The position numbers and the translations under genes are program-made. Shown here piece by piece: positions 31,193 through 41,025 of a stretch of 64,000 nucleotides of DNA (the first letter of the stretch is position 1; each line of letters opens with the position of its first letter). Origin of the DNA: Pseudoruegeria aquimaris (GTDB taxonomy: Bacteria > Pseudomonadota > Alphaproteobacteria > Rhodobacterales > Rhodobacteraceae); the NCBI RefSeq assembly GCF_900172235.1, contig NZ_FWFQ01000001.1:124001-188000 (forward strand), in the 5' to 3' direction. The notes beneath the pieces are model-generated. The model was not told the DNA's origin, did no database searches, and saw only the letters and a list, made by a program, of their open reading frames with translations.

Positions 31193-31942
31193 ATGAAACG
31201 CCTCCTCCTTGCCGGAGCCGCCCTTGCGGCCCTCGCCTCCTCCCCGGCCGCGGCCTTCGACATCTCCGCCATGTCAGACGCCGAGCGCGGTGCCTTCCGC
31301 GAGGAAGTGCGCAGCTACCTGCTGGAAAACCCGGAACTTCTGCTGGAAGTCATCGCCGTGCTGGAGAAGCAGCAGGCCGAGGCGCAGGCCACGGGCGATC
31401 AGCAGCTGATCCAGACGAACGCCACCGCCCTCTTCGAGGATGAAAACAGCTGGGTGGGCGGCAACCCCGAAGGCGACGTCGTGCTCGTGGAATTCATGGA
31501 CTACCGCTGCGGCTACTGCAAAAAGGCTTTCGAGGAAGTCGAGGCCCTGCTCGAATCCGACGGCAACATCCGCTTCATCGTGAAGGAGTTCCCGATCCTC
31601 GGCGAAGAGAGCGAAATGGCCGCCCGCTTCGCCATCGCCACGCTCCAGCTTGAAGGCGATGCGGCCTACAAAGCCGTGCACGACGATCTGATGACGATGC
31701 GCGGGCAGGTCAGCGAAGGCTCGCTGGCCAAGATCGGCCGCGCCGCCGGCATCGACGTGGAGGCCGTGAAGGCGCATATGGACAGCGATGACGTCTCCTC
31801 CGTGATCGCCGAAAACCGCGCGCTCGCCGCGCGGCTGAACATCTCGGGCACGCCCGGCTTCGTGCTGGGCGACACCATGCTGCGCGGCTACCTGCCGCTC
31901 GACGCGATGCGCGAAGTGGTGAAAGAGATCCGCACCCAGTAA
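31193..31942 (+). CDS. DsbA-family thiol:disulfide oxidoreductase
   Basis: A 249-residue periplasmic protein with a signal peptide (cleaved after SSPAAA). An N-terminal helical region with LLENPELLLEVI (as in Com1/ScsC/BdbD-like proteins) precedes a thioredoxin fold with the redox motif CGYC (106-109) and the cis-proline loop GTPGF. It forms or isomerises disulfide bonds. The four-base spacing from the M48 protease implies one message; together they suggest outer-membrane or periplasmic protein quality control. A terminator follows. Confidence 0.92.
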   Translation: MKRLLLAGAALAALASSPAAAFDISAMSDAERGAFREEVRSYLLENPELLLEVIAVLEKQQAEAQATGDQQLIQTNATALFEDENSWVGGNPEGDVVLVEFMDYRCGYCKKAFEEVEALLESDGNIRFIVKEFPILGEESEMAARFAIATLQLEGDAAYKAVHDDLMTMRGQVSEGSLAKIGRAAGIDVEAVKAHMDSDDVSSVIAENRALAARLNISGTPGFVLGDTMLRGYLPLDAMREVVKEIRTQ

Positions 31943-31968
31943 CAGGCCCGCCGCTGTCCGGCCTGCAG

Positions 31969-31990
31969 GCGCCCGCCCCTCGGCGGGCGC
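31969..31990. terminator. Terminator between convergent genes
   Basis: GCGCCCGCC-CCTC-GGCGGGCGC forms a 9-bp stem followed by TTT, 26 bases after the stop of the DsbA-like gene and just before the convergent hydrolase stop. Confidence 0.75.
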
Positions 31991-31999
31991 TTTCGCGTT

Positions 32000-32893
32000 T
32001 CAGGGCTGCCTTCTGGACTGCGTTTCGGCCAGGAAATCGAGCGAAAGCCGGCGCGCCCTTTCGGCGGCCTCGGCATCGAAGGTGAGCGTGGAAAGGGCCG
32101 ATTTTTCCCGCTGATCGAACCCGTGGGTGACACCGGTGAATTCCTCCACCCGCACCTCGCGCCCCCGTGCCTGCATCCGGGCGGCCAGTTCGAGGCAGTC
32201 GGTTTCATCCACGATGGCGTCATCCTTCACGAGCAGCATCCGCACGGGAATGTCCGCCTGCCAGCCCTCCAGCGCCACCCGGCTGACGGGGCCGCAGTAG
32301 GGATAGGCCAGCACGGCGGCGTTGACGCCGGCAAGCCCCTCCGCAGCGATGCTGTCGGGCCAGCGCGTGAGCGGCCCCGGCACCTTGTCGATCCCGTGAA
32401 AGGCCAGGAGCTCCAGAATGGCCCAGCCGCCGTGGGAGGCCCCGATCAGCGCGATGCGCCCGGGATCGGCGAAGTCCATCCGCCGCACGTCGTCCAGCGC
32501 CACCGCCAGATCCGCCGCGCGCTCGCTGCCGTTGAGCAGTTGCCCGGCGCAGACGAGGCGCCAAACCTCGGCGGTGAGCAGCCCGCGGGGGCCGTGGCTG
32601 TCCACCTGCACCGAGGCCCACCCGGCGGCGGCCAGATCGCGCGCGGCGGCCTCCAGGTTGTCCTTCGGCCCATCACAGCCCGAGGCCAGCAGCGCCGTAG
32701 GATGGGGCGGCGCGAAACGAGCGGGATCGGGCCGGGTGATCCGGTAGTAGGGGCTCAGAAGGGCCGATAGCTCTTCCGGCGTATGGTCCACCGCCGAAAG
32801 GCCGAACACCGTGCGAAGGGAATTGGCCGCGAGCAGCAGCACCAGCAGCAACGCCACCCCCACCCCGATCCACAGCCCGCGCCCACGCCGCAT
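32000..32893 (-). CDS. Membrane-anchored alpha/beta hydrolase (dienelactone hydrolase-like)
   Basis: A 297-residue protein with an N-terminal membrane anchor (WIGVGVALLLVLLLAA). The hydrolase triad can be placed: Ser in IGASHGGW, Asp in LVKDDAIVD, and His in GVTHGF, the layout of dienelactone hydrolase-type enzymes. The catalytic domain is probably periplasmic. The substrate is unknown. Its ATG shares one base with the stop of the upstream hydrolase (TGATG at 32891-32895), so the two hydrolases are coupled. Confidence 0.85.
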   Translation of the reverse strand: MRRGRGLWIGVGVALLLVLLLAANSLRTVFGLSAVDHTPEELSALLSPYYRITRPDPARFAPPHPTALLASGCDGPKDNLEAAARDLAAAGWASVQVDSHGPRGLLTAEVWRLVCAGQLLNGSERAADLAVALDDVRRMDFADPGRIALIGASHGGWAILELLAFHGIDKVPGPLTRWPDSIAAEGLAGVNAAVLAYPYCGPVSRVALEGWQADIPVRMLLVKDDAIVDETDCLELAARMQARGREVRVEEFTGVTHGFDQREKSALSTLTFDAEAAERARRLSLDFLAETQSRRQP

Positions 32894-34569
32894 CAGAGGG
32901 CAGAGCCCCGCGCCGCCATCAGCGCCTTCAGCGCATCCGCGCGCCCGTCCGTCCAGCCTTCCGGCGCAAGGAGCTCGGCCCAGGCGTCCACGTAGTCGCG
33001 GGCGATATAGAGATGGCCGTAACCCTCCACGTCCAGCGCGATCGCCATGTCCAGCGCCAGCTGGAACATCGTCACCAGCGGATACCAGCGGAATTCCGGC
33101 GCAACGTCGGGCGCGCGCGGCGCGTTCATCCAGTCGGGCTTCTCGTAGGCGGTGCGGAAGCTGAAGGCCACGATCGGATCGGAGCCGTAATGCAGGAACA
33201 CGAAGCGCATCGGCCCCCAGGGGGCGTCGATCTCGTTCATCGCCCCGTTCTGCGTCATCACCCGCACGAGGGAGGAATTGCCGAAGGTGGGGCGCCAGGC
33301 CGGGCTGCCGGGCACCCGGTCATCGCGCACGAACTGCCACAGCGGGCTCAGGAAGGGCGAGCCGGCCCAGAGCGCGCCGTCGATCGGATCGGCCAGCAGA
33401 TCGAGAATGGGCAGCGTGGACTGCGAGTTGAACGCCCCCTGGCTGAGCCCGTGCACGTAGAAGCGCGGTCGGCTGTCCTTCGGAAGCCCGGTCCAGTAAT
33501 CGTAGATCGTTTCGAACAGGGCACGGGCCTGATCCACCCCGTATTCCGGGTTGCTGAGCAGCGAGAGCGCGCTCGTGAGGTAGGAGTATTGCACCGAAAC
33601 GGTGGCCACGTCCCCGCCGAGCATGAAATCCAGCGTGTCATGGGCGCCCGGATCCATCCAGCCCGTGCCCGTGGGCACCATGACGACCAGCGTCGAGCGG
33701 TCGAACCCGCCCTGCCGGATCAGTTCCCGCAGGGCGATCTCGGCCCGCGCCTGCGCGGTGTCGGCGGCCCGCCGGCCCACGTAGACGCGCACCGGCTCCA
33801 GCGCGGGGCCCCCGGTGAAGGCGGCGATCTCTTCCGCGGTGGGCGCGGTGGCGACGAACTCGCGCCCGCGCCGACCGAGTTCTTCCCAGTTCAGCAGCGA
33901 AGCGGCACTGCCCGTCTTGCCCGGATCGGTCGGTTGCGGCGTGCTCGGCTCGATCAGCAGGTCGGCGGCTTCGAACGAGGCATCCGCCGCCTGGAAGGCC
34001 CGCGCGACCAGCACGCCCGAGGTGACGGACCAGACGAGATAGCCCAGCAGAAGCAGCGTCAGGACCGCCCCCACCCTTGGCGGAACAACCGCGCGCAGCA
34101 GCCGCTGGAGCACGTCGAAAGCCGCGCCCAGAAGGCGACACAGCCCCCAGAGCAGCAGGAAGCTGCCAAGCCCGAAGCCCGCCACCGTGAGGGGGTGGCC
34201 CGTGCGCACCGGCTCAAGCTCCATCACCGCACGGGTCGCGTTCTGCCAGTCCGCGGCGCGATAGAGGCAATAGAGAATCGCGATCAGGCACAGCCCGTAG
34301 GCCGCACGCCGTACCAGAAGGGCCGCGCCCGCGCCGAGATGCGGCAGTTCAAGAAAGTTCCACAACCGCCTGATCTGATTGCCGATTTCGTAACCGATCA
34401 CCGCGACGATCCCGCCCAGAAGCCCCTGCAGCACCGGATCGCGCGGCACCAGCGAAGGCGTCAGGGCGGCGCAGAAGCAGGCCGTGGCCAGCAGCAGCGG
34501 CAGCGCATGGAGGCGATAGCGCGGCGGGGGAAAATCGGCGGTGCGGGAAGATCGACTGTCGAAGGGCAT
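32893..34569 (-). CDS. Multi-spanning membrane protein with Abhydrolase_9 domain
   Basis: A 558-residue protein. About five hydrophobic segments fill residues 20-210, followed by an alpha/beta-hydrolase-like domain of the Abhydrolase_9 family with the nucleophile elbow HGLSQGAF, plus VVMVPTGTGWMDPGA and LHYGSDPIVAFS. The combination of a membrane N terminus and C-terminal hydrolase is normal for the family. The substrate is unknown; esterase or lipase activity is a guess. It is coupled to the smaller hydrolase downstream and 73 bases before ispG. Confidence 0.85.
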   Translation of the reverse strand: MPFDSRSSRTADFPPPRYRLHALPLLLATACFCAALTPSLVPRDPVLQGLLGGIVAVIGYEIGNQIRRLWNFLELPHLGAGAALLVRRAAYGLCLIAILYCLYRAADWQNATRAVMELEPVRTGHPLTVAGFGLGSFLLLWGLCRLLGAAFDVLQRLLRAVVPPRVGAVLTLLLLGYLVWSVTSGVLVARAFQAADASFEAADLLIEPSTPQPTDPGKTGSAASLLNWEELGRRGREFVATAPTAEEIAAFTGGPALEPVRVYVGRRAADTAQARAEIALRELIRQGGFDRSTLVVMVPTGTGWMDPGAHDTLDFMLGGDVATVSVQYSYLTSALSLLSNPEYGVDQARALFETIYDYWTGLPKDSRPRFYVHGLSQGAFNSQSTLPILDLLADPIDGALWAGSPFLSPLWQFVRDDRVPGSPAWRPTFGNSSLVRVMTQNGAMNEIDAPWGPMRFVFLHYGSDPIVAFSFRTAYEKPDWMNAPRAPDVAPEFRWYPLVTMFQLALDMAIALDVEGYGHLYIARDYVDAWAELLAPEGWTDGRADALKALMAARGSAL

Positions 34570-34642
34570 GGCGGATCCGGTTGCAGGCGTATCACCGCCT
34601 GCTTAACACGCGATCCGGCCCTGGCAAAAAGCTTTGCGCGGC

Positions 34643-35773
34643 CTATTCCGCCGCCGCAGCCGCCGCCTCCTGCGCCTCGATCTCGGCGGCGCGCTTCTCC
34701 ACCTGTTCGACGATGTGATCCACCATCTCGTCGTTGCTGAGCTTGTGGCTCTGCTTGCCCGCGAGATAGACCATTCCCGAGCCGGCACCGCCACCGGTGA
34801 AGCCGATGTCCGTCATCAGCGCTTCGCCGGGGCCGTTCACCACGCAGCCGATGATCGACAGGCTCATGGGCGTCTTGATGTGTTCGAGCCGCTTTTCGAG
34901 CTTTTCGACCGTCTTGATCACGTCGAAGCCCTGCCGCGCGCAGGAGGGGCAGGAGATGATGTTGACGCCCCGGTGGCGCAGGCCGAGCGATTTGAGGATG
35001 TCGTAGCCGACCTTCACCTCTTCCACCGGATCGGCCGAAAGCGAGACGCGGAGCGTGTCGCCGATGCCCATCCACAGCAGGTTCCCGAGCCCGATGGCGG
35101 ATTTGATCGTGCCCGACATCAGGCCCCCGGCCTCGGTGATGCCGAGGTGGATCGGCGCATCTGTGGCCTCGGCCAGCGCCTGGTAGGCGGCTGCGGAGAG
35201 GAAGACGTCGGAGGCTTTCACCGAGATCTTGAATTCGTGAAAATCGTTGTCTTCCAGTATCTTGATATGCTCAAGCCCGCTTTCCACCATGGCTTCCGGG
35301 CAAGGTTCGCCGTATTTTTCCAGCAGGTGCTTCTCAAGCGAGCCGGCGTTGACGCCGATGCGGATGGAGCAACCGTGATCCTTCGCGGCCCGGATCACTT
35401 CCTTCACGCGGGACTCATCACCGATGTTGCCGGGGTTGATGCGCAGGCAGGCGGCGCCGGCCTCGGCGGCTTCGATGGCACGTTTGTAGTGGAAGTGGAT
35501 GTCGGCCACGATCGGAACCGGGCTTTCCTTCACGATCTCGCGCAGTGCGCGGGTGCTGTCCTGATCCGGCGTGGACACCCGGACGATATCGGCCCCCACC
35601 TCGGCGCAGGCCAGAACCTGCTTGATGGTGGCGGCGGCGTCGGAGGTGTCGGTGTTCGTCATCGTCTGCACCGCGATCGGCGCATCGCCGCCCACGGGCA
35701 CAGTGCCGACATGGATCTGACGGGATTTCCGGCGGTAGATGTTGCGCCACGGGCGCACATGGTTGAGCGACAT
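34643..35773 (-). CDS. ispG: 4-hydroxy-3-methylbut-2-en-1-yl diphosphate synthase
   Basis: A 376-residue enzyme of the MEP isoprenoid pathway that reduces methylerythritol cyclodiphosphate to HMBPP with a [4Fe-4S] cluster. The cluster cysteines are in [11 protein letters not shown] and [12 protein letters not shown]. The N-terminal TIM barrel is recognised from [15 protein letters not shown] and [12 protein letters not shown] chose ATG 35773 because AGGGGGTGGG precedes it closely and [20 protein letters not shown] is typical. The RodZ-like gene lies just upstream, 84 bases away on the same strand. Confidence 0.96.
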   Translation of the reverse strand: MSLNHVRPWRNIYRRKSRQIHVGTVPVGGDAPIAVQTMTNTDTSDAAATIKQVLACAEVGADIVRVSTPDQDSTRALREIVKESPVPIVADIHFHYKRAIEAAEAGAACLRINPGNIGDESRVKEVIRAAKDHGCSIRIGVNAGSLEKHLLEKYGEPCPEAMVESGLEHIKILEDNDFHEFKISVKASDVFLSAAAYQALAEATDAPIHLGITEAGGLMSGTIKSAIGLGNLLWMGIGDTLRVSLSADPVEEVKVGYDILKSLGLRHRGVNIISCPSCARQGFDVIKTVEKLEKRLEHIKTPMSLSIIGCVVNGPGEALMTDIGFTGGGAGSGMVYLAGKQSHKLSNDEMVDHIVEQVEKRAAEIEAQEAAAAAAE

Positions 35774-35857
35774 GCCCACCCCCTGCAATCGGCTGCGGTT
35801 TCCCTGACTAGATAGAGGAGCGCCCGCCCGTAGGCAACGGGGGCAATGCGCGCGGGG

Positions 35858-37099
35858 CTATTCCGACGCAGGCGCCACCGGAGCGGCCGGCGCGGCTTCC
35901 AGCTCGGCCACGATGCGCGCGAGATCCCGATCCCGCTCCAGATCGGCCACCTGGTAGGTCTCCTTCAGCGCCTCCGCCGAAAGCGCCACCTGCTTGGCCA
36001 CCGAGGTGCCCTGCCCCGCCGGGCCGTAGGTTTCGCCGTTCACGCGGAAATAGACGCTGCCGGAGTTGCCCGCGCGCAGGCGCGGGGCTTCCTCGGTGGC
36101 GGGCAGGACGTATTCCTCGCCCGCGTCGAGGATCTTTTCGAAAAGGACGGTGCCGTCGGCGGCGCGCACGCGCACCCAGGCCGGGCGCACGGCGAACATC
36201 ACCACTTCGGGCGCTTCGTCCTCCACCACCTTCACGAGGGCGGATTCGATGGCCTCGGCCTGGCTCGCGGCCTCGGCAACGGCCACCGGTGCCTCCTCGG
36301 GCAGGGTCATGGGTGCGAGCACGCCGAAACTGGCCGGATCAACAGCGGCGATCGGGCCATCACGCGCTTCGAGCACGGGCACCTCCAGCGCCTGCGGGCG
36401 GTAGAGGCGATCCAGCGCCTCCGCCGACGGCGGCGTGAAGCCCGGTGCGGCGCCGACTTCGGCCACGTCGATGGGCGACTCCGCCAGCGGATCCACCTCT
36501 GAGATCAGGCCGGGCGATTGCTCCACCGGGGCGAATTGAACCTTCTGGACCTCCTGAAGCACGAACCAGCCGCCGTAGCCGATGCCCGCCAGCAGGCAGA
36601 GCAGCACGAGGATGGAACCGATGGCTCCCGGCTCGATCCCGCTGAACATCGCCTGATTGCGCGGCACGAAGGGCGTGGCCGGGTTGGCGAAGAGATCGTT
36701 GGTGTTGCGGAAGCCGCTGCCCTTGTCGGCGGGCTGTTTGCGCTTGGAGGCCGACTTGTAGCCATCCTTGGAGCCGAGCCCGTCCACGATCTGGAAATCG
36801 CTCTCCGCGCAGAAGGTGCTGTAGGCCCAGTCCGGATCCAGCCCGAGGTAGCGGGCGTAGGAGCGCACGTAGCCGGCCACGAAGCCCGGCGTTTCGAAGC
36901 CGGAGGGATCGCAGTTTTCGATGGCGGAGATGTAGGCGGCCTTGATCTTGAGTTCGCGCTGAACGTCGAGGAGAGATTTGCCGAGCGTGGCGCGCTCGCC
37001 GCGCATCACGTCGCCGAGGCGCAGATCGTAGGCATCGAAGCCCTTCGGAGTTGCCTCCGGCTGCGCGTCACCCTTTCGGAGATCTCTCCGCCCGATCAT
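35858..37099 (-). CDS. RodZ-like helix-turn-helix membrane protein (DUF4115)
   Basis: A 413-residue protein with a cytoplasmic helix-turn-helix domain (about residues 27-90; LGDVMRGERATLGKSLLDVQ, IKAAYISAIE), a single transmembrane segment (about 159-180) and a periplasmic DUF4115 beta domain (WVRVRAADGTVLFEKILDAG). This is the RodZ layout, in which the HTH binds MreB and links it to the elongation machinery. Alphaproteobacterial versions sit next to ispG, as here. The long Ala/Pro/Glu-rich linkers are probably disordered. Confidence 0.88.
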   Translation of the reverse strand: MIGRRDLRKGDAQPEATPKGFDAYDLRLGDVMRGERATLGKSLLDVQRELKIKAAYISAIENCDPSGFETPGFVAGYVRSYARYLGLDPDWAYSTFCAESDFQIVDGLGSKDGYKSASKRKQPADKGSGFRNTNDLFANPATPFVPRNQAMFSGIEPGAIGSILVLLCLLAGIGYGGWFVLQEVQKVQFAPVEQSPGLISEVDPLAESPIDVAEVGAAPGFTPPSAEALDRLYRPQALEVPVLEARDGPIAAVDPASFGVLAPMTLPEEAPVAVAEAASQAEAIESALVKVVEDEAPEVVMFAVRPAWVRVRAADGTVLFEKILDAGEEYVLPATEEAPRLRAGNSGSVYFRVNGETYGPAGQGTSVAKQVALSAEALKETYQVADLERDRDLARIVAELEAAPAAPVAPASE

Positions 37100-37207
37100 T
37101 CAGTCGTCCCCATGCCTTCGCTTCGCCCCGTGGGCAGCGATTCTTCCCGCGCCACCCTATTACCCTAACGATAACACAGGACAATCGATTCGGCAGGATT
37201 CCTCGCG

Positions 37208-38431
37208 TCAGCCCGCCATGTCGGCACGATTCAGCGCACAGTGGGACCAGAGCGCGTCCAGCGCGTGCACCAGCGCGTCCATCTCCTTCGGGCCGTGCAC
37301 CGGCGAAGGGGTGAAACGCAGGCGTTCGGTGCCGCGCGGCACCGTCGGGAAGTTGATCGGCTGCACGTAAATTCCGTGATCTTCCAAGAGCATGTCCGAC
37401 ATCATCTTGCAGTGCACCGGGTTGCCCACGATCACCGGAACGATGTGGCTGCCATGATCGATCAGCGGCAAGCCCAGCCCCTTGAGGCGGGTCTTGAGGA
37501 TCCTGGCCTGGGTCTGGTGCCGGTCGCGGAGGGATTGATCGGATTTTAGGTGTTTTACCGAGGCCGCCGCCGCCGCGGCCACGGCCGGGGGCAGCGAGGT
37601 GGTGAAGATGAAGCCCGGCGCATAGGAGCGGATCGCGTCCACCATCTTGGCGGAGGCGGCGATGTAGCCGCCCATCACGCCGTAGGCCTTGGCGAGGGTG
37701 CCGTTGATGATGTCGATGCGGTGCGCGAGCCGGTCGCGCTCGGACACGCCGCCGCCGCGCGGGCCATACATGCCCACCGCGTGCACCTCGTCGATGTAGG
37801 TCAGCGCGCCGAATTCATCGGCGAGATCGCAGATCGCTTCGATCGGCCCGAAATCGCCGTCCATCGAGTAGACGGATTCAAAGGCGATCAGCTTGGGCGC
37901 GGCCGGATCGTCGGCCTCCAGAAGGGCGCGCAGGTGATCAAGATCGTTGTGGCGGAAGATCCGCTTGGCCCCGCCGTTGCGGCGGATCCCCTCGATCATG
38001 GAGGCGTGGTTCAGCTCGTCGGAATAGATGATGAGCCCGGGGAACAGCCGCGGCAGCGTCGAGAGCGTGGCATCGTTGGCGATGTAGGCGGAGGTGAAGA
38101 CGAGCGCCGCCTCCTTGCCGTGCAGATCGGCCAGTTCGGCCTCGAGCCGGTTGTGGTAAACCGTGGTGCCCGAGATGTTGCGGGTGCCGCCGGAGCCGGC
38201 GCCGGCGGCGTCGATGGCTTCATGCATGGCCGCCAGGACGGCCGGGTGCTGGCCCATGCCGAGGTAGTCGTTGCCGCACCAGACGGTGACGGGGCGCTCT
38301 TCGCCGGAAGGATGGCGCCATGTCGCGTGGGGGAAATGGCCGTTCTTGCGTTCGATGTCGATGAACGTGCGATAGCGGCCTTCCTCGTGCAGCGTGGTGA
38401 GCGCAGCATCCAGTTTGGCGGTGTAATCCAT
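37208..38431 (-). CDS. hemA: 5-aminolevulinate synthase
   Basis: A 407-residue PLP enzyme that condenses glycine and succinyl-CoA into 5-aminolevulinate (C4 route to heme and tetrapyrroles, typical of alphaproteobacteria). The PLP lysine is in [15 protein letters not shown], with [14 protein letters not shown] near the N terminus and [17 protein letters not shown] in the middle. ATG 38431 is preceded by AAAGGA and gives the normal length; the frame extends 17 codons further without similarity. No FNR box of the TTGATN4ATCAA type was seen in the 100 bases upstream. Confidence 0.96.
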   Translation of the reverse strand: MDYTAKLDAALTTLHEEGRYRTFIDIERKNGHFPHATWRHPSGEERPVTVWCGNDYLGMGQHPAVLAAMHEAIDAAGAGSGGTRNISGTTVYHNRLEAELADLHGKEAALVFTSAYIANDATLSTLPRLFPGLIIYSDELNHASMIEGIRRNGGAKRIFRHNDLDHLRALLEADDPAAPKLIAFESVYSMDGDFGPIEAICDLADEFGALTYIDEVHAVGMYGPRGGGVSERDRLAHRIDIINGTLAKAYGVMGGYIAASAKMVDAIRSYAPGFIFTTSLPPAVAAAAAASVKHLKSDQSLRDRHQTQARILKTRLKGLGLPLIDHGSHIVPVIVGNPVHCKMMSDMLLEDHGIYVQPINFPTVPRGTERLRFTPSPVHGPKEMDALVHALDALWSHCALNRADMAG

Positions 38432-38531
38432 TGGCTTGGCGTCCTTTGCTAGTGCCTGGGCCTTTCGGGCGTCTTGCAACATTAGTGCGCCGGGCTGAGT
38501 CCCGACAGGTTACAATTTGCCGCGATGCGGG

Positions 38532-39125
38532 TCAGTCATCCTTGATCACGATCAAACAATCGGCCGCCCCCTTGCGGGTGGATTTGCCGTTGCAGTTGGA
38601 GACGGCGAAATTCTGCGCGCCATCGCCGCGGAACACGCTCCACTCCCCCGTCTTGGGCGAGATGGCCATGGCCTTGGGGGCTCTGGCACGGCGGTATTCC
38701 TTGCGGAAGCCTTCCGTCGCGTCGCGGCTCAATTGCAGGGGCTGCGGCTTCCAGCCCTTGGGATAGACCCGCAGCACCACCTCGCAGGGCGCGCCGCCGT
38801 TGCGGCGATCGTTGCAGGTGGCCAGCGCGGCCACCTCGGCATCTTCCATGCGGTGGAAGTTCGCCGCCGATGCGGCGGCGTTGGAGAACATGCCCTCGTC
38901 CGGCGGCACGGCGACGGCGGCGTAGTAGTTCTGCGTCTTTGCGACCTCCTCCAGCAGCTTGCGGTCCTGGTCGCTCAGGAAGCCGGCCTTGGAGATCGCG
39001 ATCCCGATTCCCTTCTCCGGGAACAGCATCGCGCGGGCCTCCTTTTCCGAGAAGACCTGTGCCGAGGCCGCGCCGGCGGCGGCAAGGCCGGCAACACCAA
39101 GAACGAGCGTGAGAATTTTGCGCAT
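38532..39125 (-). CDS. Small secreted protein of unknown function
   Basis: A 197-residue protein with a clear signal peptide (ILTLVLGVAGLAAAGAASAQ). The mature part has two cysteines around CNDRRNGGAPCEV and another pair around SNCNGKSTRKGAADC, so it may have two disulfides. I do not recognise an enzymatic motif. It precedes hemA on the same strand (100-base gap) and might share a promoter with it; homologues beside hemA would support a link to heme metabolism. The start is supported by the signal peptide. Confidence 0.75.
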   Translation of the reverse strand: MRKILTLVLGVAGLAAAGAASAQVFSEKEARAMLFPEKGIGIAISKAGFLSDQDRKLLEEVAKTQNYYAAVAVPPDEGMFSNAAASAANFHRMEDAEVAALATCNDRRNGGAPCEVVLRVYPKGWKPQPLQLSRDATEGFRKEYRRARAPKAMAISPKTGEWSVFRGDGAQNFAVSNCNGKSTRKGAADCLIVIKDD

Positions 39126-39307
39126 GGGCGATCTCCTGTTGGCTTGCCTTCGAACCTATCGCCACAGGCCGCCGGTGCAAACCCCGCAAAGCGCCCTCCG
39201 GCGTCACACCCCGGGTGCTGGCAGCGCGCGGGCTGGACACCACCGCGCCGCCTGCTAGGCTCGCGCCGAAACTGTCAATCCCGCATTACCAACCAAGCGA
39301 GGCCCCC

Positions 39308-40687
39308 ATGACGCTCGACGCCGTTCTGAACCGCATCGACGAGGATCTTCCGCAAAGCCTCGATCGCCTGATGTCGCTGCTGCGCATCCCGTCGATCTCC
39401 ACCGATCCCGCCTACAAGGCCGACTGCGACAAGGCCGCCGACTGGCTCGTCGAGGATCTGAAATCCATCGGCTTCGAGGCCTCCAAGCGCCCCACGCCCG
39501 GCCACCCGATGGTGGTGGCCCACGGCGGCGAGGGCGATGGCGCGCCCCTGCTCTTCTACGGCCACTACGACGTGCAGCCCGTCGATCCGCTCGATCTGTG
39601 GAAGACCCCGCCCTTCGAGCCGGAACTGCAGCAGACCCCGAACGGCCAGGTGATCCGCGGCCGCGGCGCCTCCGACGACAAGGGCCAGCTGATGACCTTC
39701 GTGGAAGCCTGCCGCGCCTGGAAGGCGGTGCACGGCAGCCTGCCGTGCAAGCTCACCCTCTTTTTCGAAGGCGAAGAGGAATCGGGCTCGCCCTCGCTCA
39801 TTCCCTTCATGCAGGAGAACGCCGAGGAGCTGAAAAGCCGGATCGCGCTGATCTGCGACACCTCCATGGTGGCGCCGGGCGTGCCCTCCATCGCCAGCCA
39901 GCTGCGCGGGATGCTGAAGGACGAGTTCACCATCGTCGGCCCGAAGATCGATCTGCACTCCGGCCACTACGGCGGCCCCGGCCTGAACCCGCTGAAGGAA
40001 ATCGCGCGCATCATCGCCTCCTTCCACGACGAGAACGGCCGTGTCGCGGTGGAAGGCTTCTACGAGGGCGTGCACGAGATTTCCGACGAGCTGCGCCGCC
40101 AGTGGGAAAACTGCGGTTTCGACGAGAAGGCCTACCTCGAAGGCGCCGGCTACACGCAATCCAGTGGTGAGGCCGGCTACTCGACGCTGGAGCAGCAATG
40201 GGCGCGCCCGACGCTGGAGGTCAACGGGCTCTGGGGCGGCTACATGGGCGCCGGCACCAAGACGGTGATTCCCTCCGAGGCCCACTGCAAGATCACCTGC
40301 CGCCTCGTCGGCGACATGGACCCGACCCGCCTGCGCGAGAAGATCCGCGCCCACGTCGAGGCGCGGCTGTCGCCGGATGCCAAGGTGATCTGGGATCAGG
40401 ATCTGGACGGATCGCCCGCCTCGGTGATGGACATCACCCGCCCCGAGTTCGAAAAGGCCCGCGCCGCGCTGTCGGACGAGTGGCAGCGCGAAGCCGTCTT
40501 CTGCGGCATGGGCGGCTCGATCCCGATCGCCGGCTTCTTCAAGGAGATCCTCGGCATGGAATCCATGCTGATCGGCTTCGCCAACGAGGATGACGCCATC
40601 CACTCGCCCAACGAGAAATACGACGTGCAGAGCTTTCACAAGGGCATCCGCAGCTGGGCGCGGGTGCTGGCGGCGCTGAACGGCTGA
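39308..40687 (+). CDS. M20 family metallopeptidase (dipeptidase)
   Basis: A 459-residue zinc exopeptidase. Metal ligands and the catalytic acid are visible in FYGHYDVQPVDP, GASDDKGQLM, and FEGEEESGSPS; ICDTSM and the C-terminal region with DDAIHSPNEKYD supply the remaining ligands. An internal dimerisation lid domain is present. It probably hydrolyses dipeptides or similar in the cytoplasm; the CNDP/DapE-like branch is most similar. ATG 39308 follows AGCGAGG; the upstream extension lacks similarity. Confidence 0.93.
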   Translation: MTLDAVLNRIDEDLPQSLDRLMSLLRIPSISTDPAYKADCDKAADWLVEDLKSIGFEASKRPTPGHPMVVAHGGEGDGAPLLFYGHYDVQPVDPLDLWKTPPFEPELQQTPNGQVIRGRGASDDKGQLMTFVEACRAWKAVHGSLPCKLTLFFEGEEESGSPSLIPFMQENAEELKSRIALICDTSMVAPGVPSIASQLRGMLKDEFTIVGPKIDLHSGHYGGPGLNPLKEIARIIASFHDENGRVAVEGFYEGVHEISDELRRQWENCGFDEKAYLEGAGYTQSSGEAGYSTLEQQWARPTLEVNGLWGGYMGAGTKTVIPSEAHCKITCRLVGDMDPTRLREKIRAHVEARLSPDAKVIWDQDLDGSPASVMDITRPEFEKARAALSDEWQREAVFCGMGGSIPIAGFFKEILGMESMLIGFANEDDAIHSPNEKYDVQSFHKGIRSWARVLAALNG

Positions 40688-40723
40688 GGCGCGCGCCGCG
40701 CAAACCCTCCTGCACACATGAAA

Positions 40724-40751
40724 GCGGCGCCCTGATCCCCCGGGGCGCCGC
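40724..40751. terminator. Hairpin between convergent genes
   Basis: GCGGCGCCC pairs with GGGCGCCGC around a 10-base loop. On the minus strand it is followed by TTT. It lies between the M20 peptidase and the GlsB-like gene. Confidence 0.55.
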
Positions 40752-40779
40752 CTCCACCTTTCCTGCGATCCGGCCGGCG

Positions 40780-41025
40780 CTATCCGCGCTTGAAGAGGCT
40801 CAGGATCGCAAGGAGCAGGATCGCGCCGATGGTAGCGTTGATGATCGCACCCACGACCTCCCCGCCCAGCGAAAATCCCCAAGAAGGAAACAGCCAGCCG
40901 GCGATCACGCCACCGACGATCCCGATCACGATGTTCATCAAGAGGCCGCTGCCGCCGCCCTTGACGATGGTTCCAGCCAGCCAACCGGCGACGGCGCCGA
41001 CGAAAAGTGAAATCAGAATGCCCAT
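40780..41025 (-). CDS. GlsB/YeaQ/YmgE family stress response membrane protein
   Basis: An 81-residue, very hydrophobic protein with three transmembrane segments and the glycine-rich family patterns LFVGAVAGWLAGTIVKG, IVIGIVGGVIAGWLF and INATIGAILLLAIL. Members are called transglycosylase-associated or GlsB proteins and are often induced by envelope or general stress; the mechanism is unknown. Ribosome site GGGAGG precedes the ATG. The gene is divergent from the dehalogenase-like gene. Confidence 0.92.
   Translation of the reverse strand: MGILISLFVGAVAGWLAGTIVKGGGSGLLMNIVIGIVGGVIAGWLFPSWGFSLGGEVVGAIINATIGAILLLAILSLFKRG

Noticed and set aside
37100-38531. FNR-type site near hemA
   Set aside because: No TTGATN4ATCAA-like palindrome was seen in the upstream gap.
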